Numbered from the stretch's first letter, positions 45,756 to 55,273 are shown. The stretch is 64,000 bases of DNA from Ilumatobacter sp. (GCF_030065885.1 NZ_JASJCS010000003.1:1-64000), one strand, 5' to 3'. Made by a program: numbers and translations. Notes: generated by a model not told the origin, from the letters alone.

Positions 45756-47222
45756 TCAGCGCTGTGGCTGCGGCAGCCCCGGTCGGTCGACCACCACGGC
45801 AACGCCGTCTCGCCGCTCATCGCCGGCACCCGACAGCTCGCCGTCGACCGATCGACGAGCAGCGTGGACGCCTCCGAAGAAGAGGTCCGGTCGTGCCCAG
45901 CCCCGGTGATCCGGGAACGCCTCGGTCAGCCGCGTGCGCTGCTCGTCGTCGAACCGGTCCTCGAACTCGAGGCGACCGCGCTCGACGTGGAGCCGAGGTG
46001 CTGCGACGGCGTCGGCCAGGTCGGCGCGATCGACGCACAACCGGACCAGGAACTGCGCGATCGCCGAGCGGATGCGGTTGGAACCGCCCGAGCCGAGCAC
46101 CGTCAGGCTGCCGTCGGCCCCCTCGACGATCGTCGGGCACATCATCGACGAGAGCCGCGTCGCGGTCGGCCAGTCGTCCGGGCCGTGAGCGTTGACGTCC
46201 TCCTCGCCGAGCACGTTGTTGAGCATGAAGCCGAACTCGCCCACGAGCGCACCGTTGCCCTCGCCGTTCGAGACCGTCACCGCACATGCGTGACCCGCGG
46301 CGTCGATCACCGAGACGTGCGTCGTGCCGCGCTGGCGCACGACCAAGCCGTTGAGGTCGTCGAGTGCGGCGCGACTGCGCGCCTCGCCGGTCGCCGCGAT
46401 CGCGTTCGCCAGCGCGACCGGGTCGTGCGCGCGCAGCTGGTGGAGCGTGTGTGCCACCAGCGTGCCGCCCGCGGCCGGCAGCGGGTTGAGGTGGACGGTG
46501 TCGCCCGCGAGGTCGACGGTCAGGGGCGGCCGCTCGATCGCCTCGTAGGCGGCGAGGTCGTGCGCCGTCAGGTGGCCGGCGTCGGCCTGCGCGGCGACGC
46601 ATGCATCGCCGACCCCGCTGCCGGCGAACCCGTCGGTCGCCATCAGCTCGAGGGCGTCGGCCAGTCCCGGGTTCCGGAACGAGTCGCCGGGCGCGAGCAA
46701 CGACCCACCGGGTGCGAAGAGCTCCGCCGCAGCTGGCGTCGCCCGGAGGATCGGTTCGACCACGGTGGCGAGATGGTGCTGGAAGGGCGTGACCGTGACG
46801 CCGCCTCGGGCGGCGGCGGCCGCAGGTGCGAACAGGTCGGCGAGCGACCACGTCGCCCCGATGCGATGCAGGGCTTCGATGCCGGCGAACAGGCCCGGTG
46901 TCGCCGCCGTGGCGGGACCGATGTGGAACGCCTGCGTGGCGGTGCCGAAGTCGGCGAACACCTCGTGCACGCCGGCCCCGCTGGGCTGGCGCCGAGCGGC
47001 AGGGGTGTGCGAGAAGCAGTCGAGGAACGACACCGAGTCGCCGCGCCGGAAGGCGGCGAAGCCGCCGCCCCCCGGCGAGCACAGGATCGGCTCGCAGACG
47101 CACGCCATCGCGATCGCAGCGATCGCTGCATCGAACGCGGTGCCACCCGATCGGAGCACGTTGGCGGCAGCGCCCGCCGTGCGACGGTGACCCGCGGCGA
47201 CGACACCCGGATGCGGACTCAC
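45756..47222 (-). CDS. ggt: Gamma-glutamyltransferase family protein
   Basis: An Ntn-hydrolase precursor of 488 residues. Landmarks are GGTAFDAAIAAIAMACVCEPILCSPGGGGF, the auto-processing/nucleophile Thr in QRGTTHVSVIDAAGHACAVTVSNGEGNG, and GSGGSNRIRSAIAQFL with the substrate-binding Ser/Arg. No signal peptide is seen and the protein is shorter than secreted E. coli GGT, so a cytoplasmic acylase or oxamate-type GGT homologue is possible. The start overlaps the stop of the preceding unknown gene. Confidence 0.9.
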   Translation of the reverse strand: MSPHPGVVAAGHRRTAGAAANVLRSGGTAFDAAIAAIAMACVCEPILCSPGGGGFAAFRRGDSVSFLDCFSHTPAARRQPSGAGVHEVFADFGTATQAFHIGPATAATPGLFAGIEALHRIGATWSLADLFAPAAAAARGGVTVTPFQHHLATVVEPILRATPAAAELFAPGGSLLAPGDSFRNPGLADALELMATDGFAGSGVGDACVAAQADAGHLTAHDLAAYEAIERPPLTVDLAGDTVHLNPLPAAGGTLVAHTLHQLRAHDPVALANAIAATGEARSRAALDDLNGLVVRQRGTTHVSVIDAAGHACAVTVSNGEGNGALVGEFGFMLNNVLGEEDVNAHGPDDWPTATRLSSMMCPTIVEGADGSLTVLGSGGSNRIRSAIAQFLVRLCVDRADLADAVAAPRLHVERGRLEFEDRFDDEQRTRLTEAFPDHRGWARPDLFFGGVHAARRSVDGELSGAGDERRDGVAVVVDRPGLPQPQR

Positions 47223-47728
47223 GCCGACGCCCGCTCGCCGGGTTCGTAGATCTCGGCCGCGGCTCCGTCGACGGCGGTGACCGCCTCGCGAACGCGGTGC
47301 TCGACCACCTCGGCCGACGATCCGTGTCCCTCGTCGAGCAGGTCGAACTCGTCGTCGAGCGATGCGAGCCGCTCGACCAGCGGATGGCAGTCGTGGCCGA
47401 AGACGCGATGCACGTCGCCCGTCAGCGCCCGTGCCTGCTGCTCGCCGTTCCGGAACGGTGTCGTCATGGCCGCCGCGACGAGCACGTCGTGGCCGGGGTC
47501 GGTGACCTCGACGACGGGGACGCCGAGCTCCTCGAGCGCGGCTGGCAGCAGCTCGGCCAGCTCGACGTCGGCTTCGGTTCGCGTCAGCCCTGCGACACGG
47601 AGGAAGGTCGGCGACTCGACGCCGGCCACGAGCGCGTCGACGGCAGCGTCGACGACGGCGGCAGCCGACGACAGACCGCGACGCCAGAGTGCCACTGCGT
47701 CGAGCACGGATCGGAGTGCCGGATTCAT
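47219..47728 (-). CDS. Uncharacterised protein coupled to the gamma-glutamyltransferase
   Basis: A 169-residue protein starting MNPALRSVLDAVALWRRGLSSAAAVVDAAVDALVAGV. It is mostly alpha helical, with Asp/Glu-rich ends and no signal peptide or membrane span. Family not recognised. Its stop overlaps the GGT start by 4 nt. The track start at 47845 adds an unconserved basic leader, and the leaderless promoter of the divergent transporter lies inside it, so ATG 47728 is preferred. Confidence 0.7.
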   Translation of the reverse strand: MNPALRSVLDAVALWRRGLSSAAAVVDAAVDALVAGVESPTFLRVAGLTRTEADVELAELLPAALEELGVPVVEVTDPGHDVLVAAAMTTPFRNGEQQARALTGDVHRVFGHDCHPLVERLASLDDEFDLLDEGHGSSAEVVEHRVREAVTAVDGAAAEIYEPGERASA

Positions 47729-47816
47729 GAGCGCCGACAGGCTGGCCGAGATCGTCCCCTCTCGCAACCGGGAGGTATGTGTCCGCAGCTCCTCACGACC
47801 CGGCGTGCGACCGCGG

Positions 47817-47822
47817 TAGCGT
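47817..47822 (+). promoter_or_regulatory. -10-like box of a leaderless SLC13 transcript
   Basis: TAGCGT, seven bases, then GTG 47830. The competing GTG 47779 sits only 3 nt after GGGAGG, which is too close for translation. Confidence 0.45.
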
Positions 47823-47829
47823 CGGAGCC

Positions 47830-49254
47830 GTGGCAGATCGTGCATCGTCGGATCGTTCCGGCCCGCCGATCACACTTCGCCAGGCGGGCATCGCACTGGC
47901 GGTGGCCTGGTTCGTCGTGGTCGTTGCGATCGGCGATGCCGGCGACCTGACCGGCGAGTCGAGTCGCATGCTGGCCGTGTTCGGCGCAGCCGTCATCTTG
48001 TGGATCACCGAGGCGATCCCGCTCGCGGCGACCTCGATCGGCGTGATCCTCGCCGAGATCCTCCTCATCTCCGACGAGGCCGTCGTGGGCCTCTCCGACG
48101 GTTACGACGCACCCGCCTACCAGAGCTTCTTCGCGACGTTGGCGCACCCGGTGTTGATGCTGTTCCTGGGGGGCTTCGTGCTCGCCGATGCGGCCGCCAA
48201 GTACCGGCTCGACCGCAACCTCGCAGGGGTCCTGCTGCGGCCGTTCGGCCGTTCCCCGCGGGCGCTCGTCGGTGGTCTGATGGCGATCACGGCGACGCTG
48301 TCGATGTTCATGTCGAACACCGCGACCACCGCTGCGATGATGGCGGTCGTGCTGCCCGTGGCCGCCGGGCTGGACGCCGCCGATCCGCTCCGGGTCAGCC
48401 TCGTGCTGTCGGTCCCCGTCGCGGCCAACGTCGGCGGCCTCGGCACGCCGGTCGGCTCGCCGCCGAATGCGATCGCGCTCGGCCGGCTGTCCGACGAGGG
48501 CATCGACGTCAATTTCCTCGAGTGGATGCTGCTCGGGGTGCCGGTCGCGATCGTCGCGCTGGCATCGGCCTGGGCGATCCTCGTGCGGCGGTACCCGGCC
48601 GGGATCGATCAGGTCGAGCTGTCGATCGGAGGCGCGTTCGATCGGAGCCGCGACGCGATGCTGCTGTACGTCGTGTTCGGCGCCACGGTGCTCGGCTGGA
48701 TCACCGAGCCGTTCCACGGCATTCCGTCGTCGATCGTCGGATTCACACCCGTCGTGCTGTTGCTCGCCACCAAGGTCGTCGGCGTCGACGACCTCCGGCA
48801 CATCAGCTGGCACGTGCTGTGGCTGGTCGGCGGTGGCATCGCGCTCGGCAACGGCGTCACCGCGACGGGACTCGACGACTGGCTCGTCGGACTGTTCGAC
48901 TGGTCCTCGCTCAGTACGTTGTTGCTGCTGGCCGCGCTCGCGGCGCTGTCGATCGTGATGAGCACCCTGATCTCCAACTCGGCAACGGCCAACCTCGTGG
49001 TCCCGATCGGCGTCGGCCTGGCCACGTCGGCGGCGATCGATCTCGACCCGCTGCTCGCCGGCGTCGTGATCGCCATGTCGTGCTCGCTGGCGATGGCGCT
49101 TCCCGTGAGCACACCACCGAACGCGGTGGCCTACGCGACCGGCAACGTGGCGACCAGGGACCTGGCGATCGTCGGGCTGCTCGTCGGTGCGATCGGCCTC
49201 GTCCTGGTCGTGCTCGTGGCACCACCGATCTGGGAGGCGGTGGGCCTGCTGTGA
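47830..49254 (+). CDS. SLC13/DASS-family anion:Na+ symporter
   Basis: A 474-residue transporter of dicarboxylates, tricarboxylates or sulphate. It shows about 11 spans and both inverted-repeat substrate loops: MFMSNTATTAAMMAVVLPV in the first half and LISNSATANLVVPIGVGLA in the second (SNT and SNS motifs). GLGTPVGSPPNAIALG and VSTPPNAVAYATGN are paired glycine/proline hairpins. It is coupled (GTGA) to the hybrid histidine kinase, and glcDEF follow, so glycolate or a related acid may be the substrate. That is an inference. Confidence 0.92.
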   Translation: MADRASSDRSGPPITLRQAGIALAVAWFVVVVAIGDAGDLTGESSRMLAVFGAAVILWITEAIPLAATSIGVILAEILLISDEAVVGLSDGYDAPAYQSFFATLAHPVLMLFLGGFVLADAAAKYRLDRNLAGVLLRPFGRSPRALVGGLMAITATLSMFMSNTATTAAMMAVVLPVAAGLDAADPLRVSLVLSVPVAANVGGLGTPVGSPPNAIALGRLSDEGIDVNFLEWMLLGVPVAIVALASAWAILVRRYPAGIDQVELSIGGAFDRSRDAMLLYVVFGATVLGWITEPFHGIPSSIVGFTPVVLLLATKVVGVDDLRHISWHVLWLVGGGIALGNGVTATGLDDWLVGLFDWSSLSTLLLLAALAALSIVMSTLISNSATANLVVPIGVGLATSAAIDLDPLLAGVVIAMSCSLAMALPVSTPPNAVAYATGNVATRDLAIVGLLVGAIGLVLVVLVAPPIWEAVGLL

Positions 49255-51161
49255 GCGGCGACGTCGTCATGCTCGTCGGCGGGAGCGACCGCGAGGTCGT
49301 CGAGTCGATCGCGGACGACGTGCGCGACCTGCTCGAGGGGCTCGTCGTGGTGGAGATCGTGAGCGGCGTCGCCGAGGCGATGGCCACCGTCGAGGCGGTG
49401 CGGGCCGCAGGCGGCATCGTGCCCCTCGCATTCGTCGCCGTCGACGTCGACGACGACGAGGGCATCGACGTGGTGCTGGCACTGCACGCCGACGACGAGA
49501 TCGAACGCACTCGCAAGGTGCTGATCACGTCACGAGCCTCACTGCAGCGCGTCGACATCGCGCTGCAACGGGGAGCCGTCCACGGCATGCTCACGAGGCC
49601 ATGGACGCGGCATGGCCTGCACCGTCTGGTCGACGCGCACCTCGCGACGTTCCTGGTCGAGTACGCACCCGAGCGGCTCGACGACTTCGGCGCCGTCATC
49701 GACGATGCCGAGCTCGAGCGGGCACGGACCCGCGTCGAGCAAGAGCGCGCCGCACCGACCGCAGCGGCCGAGGCCGAACACCCTCTGCTCGACAGCGACG
49801 TCGACGACGCGGCGGTCGAGGCGCAGATGGTCCGGCTCCTCGATCGGGCGCTCGGGCACCCGCCGCGGTTGCGGGTCGCGCCCGGCACGATCCTCATCGA
49901 GTCGGGCGAGGACGTGGGCGGCATCTACGTCGTCCTCGAGGGCATCGTGCAGCTCACATCACTGACCGAGCAGGGGGAGCGGATCCTCCACGAGGACTCC
50001 ACCGGCAGGATCCTCGGCCTCTTGTCGCTCGCCAGCCACCGGCGGGCGATGCTCCGCTGCAAGGCGGTCACCGACGTGCGGGCGATCCCCGTCAGCGTCG
50101 ACCAGCTCGCCCGGGCGATCGACGCCGAGCCGGCGCTGGCCGGCCTGCTGACGCGCGTGCTGATCGGATCGCTGGCGCGTCGGCTGCGGCGCTCCGACGA
50201 GCTCCAGGTCGAGCTCGATCAGAGCCTGGCGGCGCTGTCCGAGGCGAGGGCGCAGCTGGTCGCCAGTGCCCGGTTCGCGACGCTCGGCGAGATGTCGGCC
50301 GGGATGGCGCACGAGCTGAACAACCCGACCGCCGCGCTGACCCGAGCGGTCGAGCACCTCGCCGACGACCTCGCGCTCGTCGTCGGCGACCCCGAGATCG
50401 TCGACCGGGTCCACCGGCAGCTCGACGCGCCATCGCAGTCGACGTCCGAGCAGCGTGCCCATCGACGCTCGCTCGCCGACCGGCTCGGCGACCGACGGTT
50501 GGCCGAGCGGCTCGTCGGCATGGGCGTCACCGAACCGCGCGAGGCCCAGGCGCTGGCCCGACTCGACGGGTCGACGCTGGACCGGCTCGAGGCCGCGGCT
50601 CGCCTCGGCAGGACGATCCGCAACACGACCAGCGCCGCCGAGCGGATCCGATCCCTGGTCGACAGCCTCCGTGCCTATGCCCGCGGCGACGACGGTCGCG
50701 GCCCGGTCGCGGCCGACGTCGACGTGGCCGAGGGTGTCGACAACGCACTGCGTCTGGTGTCGCACCGGCTCGACGACGTCGAGGTCGAGCGTCACGTCGA
50801 CGACGTGCCGAGCATCTCCGCGCGGCCCGGCGCGCTGCAGCAGGTCTGGACCAACCTGATCACGAATGCCCTCGACGCCGTCGACGATCACGGCAGGATC
50901 GAACTGCGGGTCTCCCAGGCGGCGCCGCGCACGGTCCGGGTCGAGGTGATCGACGACGGCCCCGGCATTCCGACGCAGCTGCAGTCGAGGATCTTCGAGC
51001 CGAGATTCACCACGAAGAACGGTCGCGTCCAGTTCGGCCTCGGGCTCGGGCTGTCGATCGCTCGCCAGATCGTGGAGGAGCACCACGGCTCGATCACCGT
51101 CGAGAGTCGACCCGGCCGCACCCGTTTCGCCGTCGTCCTGCCCGTGGAGGGAAGCCCATGA
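49251..51161 (+). CDS. Hybrid sensor: receiver-like, cyclic-nucleotide-binding and histidine kinase domains
   Basis: A 636-residue protein. Residues 1-150 resemble a response-regulator receiver (VVMLVGGSDREVVESI, VLITSRASLQRVDIALQRGAVHGMLTRPW), but the invariant Lys before Pro is Arg, so it is probably degenerate. Residues about 200-325 are a cyclic-nucleotide/CAP effector-like domain (ILIESGEDVGGIYVVLEGIVQL). HisKA follows with the H-box FATLGEMSAGMAHELNNPTAAL. HATPase_c has N-box WTNLITNALDAVDDHG, G-box DDGPGIP and GLGLGLSIARQIVEEH. It starts with GTG overlapping the SLC13 stop. There are no transmembrane helices, so it is a cytosolic sensor. Confidence 0.9.
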   Translation: MSGDVVMLVGGSDREVVESIADDVRDLLEGLVVVEIVSGVAEAMATVEAVRAAGGIVPLAFVAVDVDDDEGIDVVLALHADDEIERTRKVLITSRASLQRVDIALQRGAVHGMLTRPWTRHGLHRLVDAHLATFLVEYAPERLDDFGAVIDDAELERARTRVEQERAAPTAAAEAEHPLLDSDVDDAAVEAQMVRLLDRALGHPPRLRVAPGTILIESGEDVGGIYVVLEGIVQLTSLTEQGERILHEDSTGRILGLLSLASHRRAMLRCKAVTDVRAIPVSVDQLARAIDAEPALAGLLTRVLIGSLARRLRRSDELQVELDQSLAALSEARAQLVASARFATLGEMSAGMAHELNNPTAALTRAVEHLADDLALVVGDPEIVDRVHRQLDAPSQSTSEQRAHRRSLADRLGDRRLAERLVGMGVTEPREAQALARLDGSTLDRLEAAARLGRTIRNTTSAAERIRSLVDSLRAYARGDDGRGPVAADVDVAEGVDNALRLVSHRLDDVEVERHVDDVPSISARPGALQQVWTNLITNALDAVDDHGRIELRVSQAAPRTVRVEVIDDGPGIPTQLQSRIFEPRFTTKNGRVQFGLGLGLSIARQIVEEHHGSITVESRPGRTRFAVVLPVEGSP

Positions 51162-51649
51162 CCGAGCTCGTCATCCTCGTCGTCGAGGACGAACCCGAGG
51201 TCCGGGCGGCGATCGTCCGCGACCTCGCGCCGCTGTCCGGCACGATCCGCGTCGACGAGGCCGACACCGTCGACGATGCGTTGGCCGCCCTCGAGGAGTG
51301 CACGGCCGCCGGTGATCGCGTCGGGCTGATCCTGGCCGATCACCGTCTGCCCGGCCGGAGCGGTGTCGACCTGCTCGTGTCGCTGCACGCCGAGCCGGCC
51401 ACGAGGCCGATCAGGAAGGTGCTCATCACCGGGCAGGCGGGCCATCAGGACACGATCCGGGCGATCAACGACGCCGGCCTCGCCCACTACATCGCCAAGC
51501 CGTGGGAGCCGGACGACCTCCGGGCAACCGCGATCGACCAGCTGACCGACTACGTCATCGACGAGGGCCTGGATCCGCTGGCGTTCGTCCAGGTGCTCGA
51601 CGGACCGCGCCTGCTCGACGAGTACTCCAGGGCGAGTCGCTCGGACTGA
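51158..51649 (+). CDS. Single-domain response regulator
   Basis: A 163-residue receiver with an intact active site: acidic pair in ILVVEDEPEV, phosphorylation Asp in LILADHRLPGRSG, Thr in VLITGQAG and Lys in YIAKPWEPDDL. No DNA-binding domain follows. The C-terminal 30 residues form a helix. The start overlaps the kinase stop. Without an output domain it may act through protein contacts, perhaps with the kinase's own N-terminal receiver or the transporter. Confidence 0.9.
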   Translation: MTELVILVVEDEPEVRAAIVRDLAPLSGTIRVDEADTVDDALAALEECTAAGDRVGLILADHRLPGRSGVDLLVSLHAEPATRPIRKVLITGQAGHQDTIRAINDAGLAHYIAKPWEPDDLRATAIDQLTDYVIDEGLDPLAFVQVLDGPRLLDEYSRASRSD

Positions 51650-51723
51650 ACCGACCAGTTGGCCTCTCGGACCCCGCGCCGGCACCGTCGGCCGTCCAGA
51701 CGGTCGTGTTAACTGGACACGCG

Positions 51724-53199
51724 ATGTTCGACCGGATCAAGCAGATCGTCAGGCGCGAGGAGCCCGACTCAGACCAGTGCTTCGCCGACCTCTGTGCCGC
51801 CCTCTCGCCGGACCGGGTCAAGCGGGACGGTGCGCATCGCGCGCTGCTCGCGCACGACGCCTCGCTCTTCGGCGGCGGCGTGGCCGGTCCGCTCTGCTAT
51901 CCCGAGAACGCCTTCGAGGTCGCCGCCGTCATGCGGATCGCGATCGAGCACGGGCGCGGCGTGGTGCCGCGCGGCGCAGGCACCGGCCTCGCCGGGGGAG
52001 CGATCCCGCTCGGCGCACCGATCGTGGTCGCGCTCACGCGCATGAACCGCGTGCTCGACGTCGACGTCGACGATCGCGTCGCGTGGGTCGAGCCCGGCGT
52101 GATCAACCTCGACCTCGACAAGCACCTCGGTCCACTCGGCTACCACTTCGCGCCCGATCCGTCGAGCCAGCAGGTGTGCACGATCGGCGGCAACGTCGCC
52201 AACAACTCGGGCGGTCCGCACTGCCTGCAGTACGGCGTCACCAACGCCCACATCCTGGCCCTGGAGGTCGTGTTGCCGTCGGGCGACATCGCGATGTTCG
52301 GTGGTCTCGACGCCGAGCCGGCCGGGCTCGATCTCCGGGGCGCCTTCGTCGGCAGCGAGGGCACGCTCGGCATCGTCACCCGAGTCGCCGTCCGCCTCAC
52401 GAAGAACGCCCCGTCGGTTCGAACGCTCCTGCTGTCGTTCGGCTCGGTGCACGACGCCGCCAACACCGTGAGCGCTGTCATCGCTGCGGGTGTCGTGCCG
52501 GCCGCGATGGAGGTCATGGACCAGAAGATCACGGTTGCGGTCGAGAACTACGTCGGTGCGGGCTATCCCGTCGACGCGGCCGCCGTCCTCCTCGCCGAGG
52601 TCGAGGGGCTCCCGGGCGGCACCGAGGTCGACGCCGCGACCATCGAGCGGCTCGGCCGCGAACACGGCGCCACCGATGTCCGGCTGGCCGCGACCGACGA
52701 GGAGCGCGCCTTGCTCTGGAAGGGCCGCAAGACGGCGTTCGGCGCGATCGCGCAGATTGCGCCCGACTACTACCTGCACGACACGGTGGTGCCGCGTTCG
52801 AAGCTCGCCGAGGTGCTCGAGCAGGTCTACGAGATCGCCGACCGTCACGACGTCATCGTGATGAACGTCTTCCACGCCGGCGACGGCAACCTGCATCCGC
52901 TGCTGCTGTTCGACGCCCGCGAGCCCGGCGTGATCGACCGGGTCCACGCGGCGGGCGAGGAGATCCTGCGGGCGTCGCTCGACGCCGGCGGTGTGCTGTC
53001 GGGCGAGCACGGCATCGGTGTCGAGAAGCAGAAGTTCATGGCCGAGCAGTTCAGCGACGACGACCTCGACCACCAGGCGCGCCTCCGGAGGGCCTTCGAT
53101 CCGGACTGCCGCGCCAACCCCGGCAAGGTGCTGCCGGCCAGCCACAGCTGCGCCGACATCCAGGCACTGCGCAGCGTGCCGACCGGGGTCTGGGGGTGA
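51724..53199 (+). CDS. glcD: Glycolate oxidase FAD subunit
   Basis: FAD-linked oxidase of 491 residues. It has GRGVVPRGAGTGLAGGAIPLGAPIVVAL (FAD-binding PP-loop), PDPSSQQVCTIGGNVANNSGGPHCLQYG, GSEGTLGIVTRVAV, and the C-terminal FHAGDGNLHPLLLFD and GVLSGEHGIGVEKQKFM of GlcD. Oxidises glycolate or D-lactate to the keto acid. The upstream 74 nt contain GTGTTAACTGGACAC, a partial palindrome that may bind a regulator. No clear ribosome site is seen. It opens glcD-glcE-glcF. Confidence 0.94.
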   Translation: MFDRIKQIVRREEPDSDQCFADLCAALSPDRVKRDGAHRALLAHDASLFGGGVAGPLCYPENAFEVAAVMRIAIEHGRGVVPRGAGTGLAGGAIPLGAPIVVALTRMNRVLDVDVDDRVAWVEPGVINLDLDKHLGPLGYHFAPDPSSQQVCTIGGNVANNSGGPHCLQYGVTNAHILALEVVLPSGDIAMFGGLDAEPAGLDLRGAFVGSEGTLGIVTRVAVRLTKNAPSVRTLLLSFGSVHDAANTVSAVIAAGVVPAAMEVMDQKITVAVENYVGAGYPVDAAAVLLAEVEGLPGGTEVDAATIERLGREHGATDVRLAATDEERALLWKGRKTAFGAIAQIAPDYYLHDTVVPRSKLAEVLEQVYEIADRHDVIVMNVFHAGDGNLHPLLLFDAREPGVIDRVHAAGEEILRASLDAGGVLSGEHGIGVEKQKFMAEQFSDDDLDHQARLRRAFDPDCRANPGKVLPASHSCADIQALRSVPTGVWG

Positions 53200-54110
53200 G
53201 CACGGCCCTCACGGCCTTCGCCGACGAGGTCGGCCCGGACGGCCCGGTGGCGGTCGAGGGCGGCCTCACCAGGTGGGACGCCGCCGGCCCGCTCGACGAC
53301 GGCGTCCGCGTGTTGCGGGCCCCGGTCGGACTCGTCGAGTACCAGCCGGCCGAGATGACCGTCAGGGTGCTCGCCGGGACCACGGTCGCCGACCTGCACG
53401 ACGAGCTGGCGAGCGCCGGCCAGCGAACCGCGCTGCCCGACCGCGGCGGCACGGTGGGCGGCGCCGTCGTCGTCGGCGAGAACGCCCCGACGATGCTCGG
53501 CGTCGGGCGCATCCGCGAAGCGGTGCTGCAGGTCACCTACGTCTCGGCCGACGGCCGGCTCGTCGTCGGCGGCGGGCCGACTGTGAAGAACGTCAGCGGG
53601 TTCGACCTGCCACGCCTGTTCGTCGGGTCGTTCGGCACGCTCGGCCTCGTCGGCGAGGTGATCCTCAGGACCAATCCCGTGCCCGCCGCTTCGGTCTGGC
53701 TGGCGGCCGACGACGCCGACCCGGCCGCGGTGTTCGACACCCTGCTGCGGCCCGGAGCGATCTTCCACGACGGCGCTCGGACGACGGTGCTGCTCGAGGG
53801 CCACGCCGTCGACGTCGAGCACCAGACCGAGCAGCTGCGCTCGATGGGCACGTTCCTGCCCGCCGACGGCCCGCCGGCGTTGCCCGAGCACCGCTGGTCG
53901 GTCGCGCCGTCCGAGCTCCGTCGCCTCGACACGTCGACGACGGGGGAGTACGTGGCCGCCATCGGGGTCGGGCTCCTGTGGGCCGCGCGGCGCCAGCCAC
54001 GGCGAGCACCCGAGCCGTCGGCGTCCGAGGTCGCCCGCCGGATCAAGGCCGAGTTCGATCCCACGCGCCGCCTCAATCCCGGCAGGTTCGTCGCCGGCAT
54101 GGAGCACTGA
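53196..54110 (+). CDS. glcE: Glycolate oxidase FAD-binding subunit
   Basis: A 304-residue FAD_binding_4 protein, shorter than GlcD as expected for GlcE: VRVLAGTTVADLHDELASAGQRTALPDRGGTVGGAVVVGENA, GGGPTVKNVSGFDLPRLFVGSFGTLG, and a C-terminal FDPTRRLNPGRF. GTG 53196 overlaps the glcD stop, and its stop overlaps the glcF ATG by one base. The track start 51777 is a shadow of glcD. Confidence 0.92.
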   Translation: MSTALTAFADEVGPDGPVAVEGGLTRWDAAGPLDDGVRVLRAPVGLVEYQPAEMTVRVLAGTTVADLHDELASAGQRTALPDRGGTVGGAVVVGENAPTMLGVGRIREAVLQVTYVSADGRLVVGGGPTVKNVSGFDLPRLFVGSFGTLGLVGEVILRTNPVPAASVWLAADDADPAAVFDTLLRPGAIFHDGARTTVLLEGHAVDVEHQTEQLRSMGTFLPADGPPALPEHRWSVAPSELRRLDTSTTGEYVAAIGVGLLWAARRQPRRAPEPSASEVARRIKAEFDPTRRLNPGRFVAGMEH

Positions 54111-55273
54111 TGGACCTGCAGATCGGCGCAGCCGACCTGAACACCTGCGTGCAGTGCGGCCTGTGCCTGCCCCACTGCCCGACGTTCCGCGTGACCGGCG
54201 ACGAGGCGATGTCGCCGCGGGGTCGGATCGGGCTGATGCGAGCGGTGCAGAACGACGGCGCTCCCGTCACCGGCGACGTGCTCGACTCGTTGGAGACCTG
54301 CGTGCAGTGCCGGGGGTGCGAGCCCGCCTGCCCCAGCGGCGTCCCGTTCGGCCACATGATGGAACAGGCGAGGGAGACGTTGGCCGACCGTCGCCGCATG
54401 ACGCCGCGCTGGCAGCGGTTGGCGTTCGCACCGCTGACGCGCCCTGCGGTGTTGCGGGCGGGGTCGACCGCGCTCGCCCTGGCGCAGCGCGCACGGCTCG
54501 TTCCGCGGCGATTCGCACTGCCGGCCGAGCTGCCGGTGCGCCGGAGGCCGCTGCCGGTCTCGGGCGACGACGTCTACCTGTTCACGGGGTGCGTGATGGA
54601 TGCGTGGCAGCGCGACGTGCACGCGGCTGCGCAGCGCGTCGTCGAGGCCGCCGGCTTCGGTGTCACACCGACCGGTGACCGGGCACCGTGCTGCGGCGCC
54701 CTACATGCACATGCCGGGCTGACCGCCACGACGCGCCGACTCGCCACGACGATGATGCGCGAGCTCGGTGGTGGCGATCGCGACCGCCGGCCGATCCTGG
54801 TCGACTCGGCCGGATGCGGCGCGGCGATGAAGGAGTACGGCCACCTGCTCGGCACGCCCGAGGCAGCGGCGTTCTCGGCGCGGGTGTACGACATCCACGA
54901 ATGGCTCGCCGAGCGCCTCGATCTGGTGCCGGCCGTCGCACCGCTCGATCTCAGCGTCGCCGTGCAGGACCCGTGCCACCTGCGGCACGTCCAGCGCGTG
55001 CACGCGGCGACCCGAACCGTGCTCCGTCCGTTCGTGCGCGAGCTGCGCGAGCTCGACGACGAGGGACTGTGTTGCGGCGCCGGCGGGGCCTACTCGCTGC
55101 TCCAGCCCGGACTCGCCGGCGACATCCGTGATCGCAAGCTGGCGGCCGTCGACCGCGCCGGCGCGGACGTCGTCGCATCGGCCAACCCGGGCTGCTCGAT
55201 CCACCTCGGCGCCGCCGGCGCCGACGCGGTGCATCCGATGCAGCTCGTCGATCGTGCGCTCTCGCAGCGCTGA
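54110..55273 (+). CDS. glcF: Glycolate oxidase iron-sulphur subunit
   Basis: A 387-residue electron-transfer subunit. Two [4Fe-4S] motifs are visible near the N-terminus (CVQCGLCLPHCP and CVQCRGCEPACPSG). Two CCG-type cysteine domains follow (APCCGALHAHAG and LCCGAGGAYSLLQP), with DSAGCGAAMKEYG and QDPCHLRHVQ. It passes electrons from the FAD subunits to the quinone pool. The window's SLC13 transporter and two-component genes lie directly upstream of this operon. Confidence 0.94.
   Translation: MDLQIGAADLNTCVQCGLCLPHCPTFRVTGDEAMSPRGRIGLMRAVQNDGAPVTGDVLDSLETCVQCRGCEPACPSGVPFGHMMEQARETLADRRRMTPRWQRLAFAPLTRPAVLRAGSTALALAQRARLVPRRFALPAELPVRRRPLPVSGDDVYLFTGCVMDAWQRDVHAAAQRVVEAAGFGVTPTGDRAPCCGALHAHAGLTATTRRLATTMMRELGGGDRDRRPILVDSAGCGAAMKEYGHLLGTPEAAAFSARVYDIHEWLAERLDLVPAVAPLDLSVAVQDPCHLRHVQRVHAATRTVLRPFVRELRELDDEGLCCGAGGAYSLLQPGLAGDIRDRKLAAVDRAGADVVASANPGCSIHLGAAGADAVHPMQLVDRALSQR

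Noticed and set aside
49187-51649. 820-residue ORF spanning the kinase and response regulator
   Set aside because: Only the last 163 codons (from ATG 51158) are a gene. The rest is an out-of-frame shadow of the kinase.
51709-51723. GTGTTAACTGGACAC as a firm operator of glcDEF
   Set aside because: Only the outer GTGT/ACAC bases are symmetric and there is no second copy, so I mention it only under glcD.
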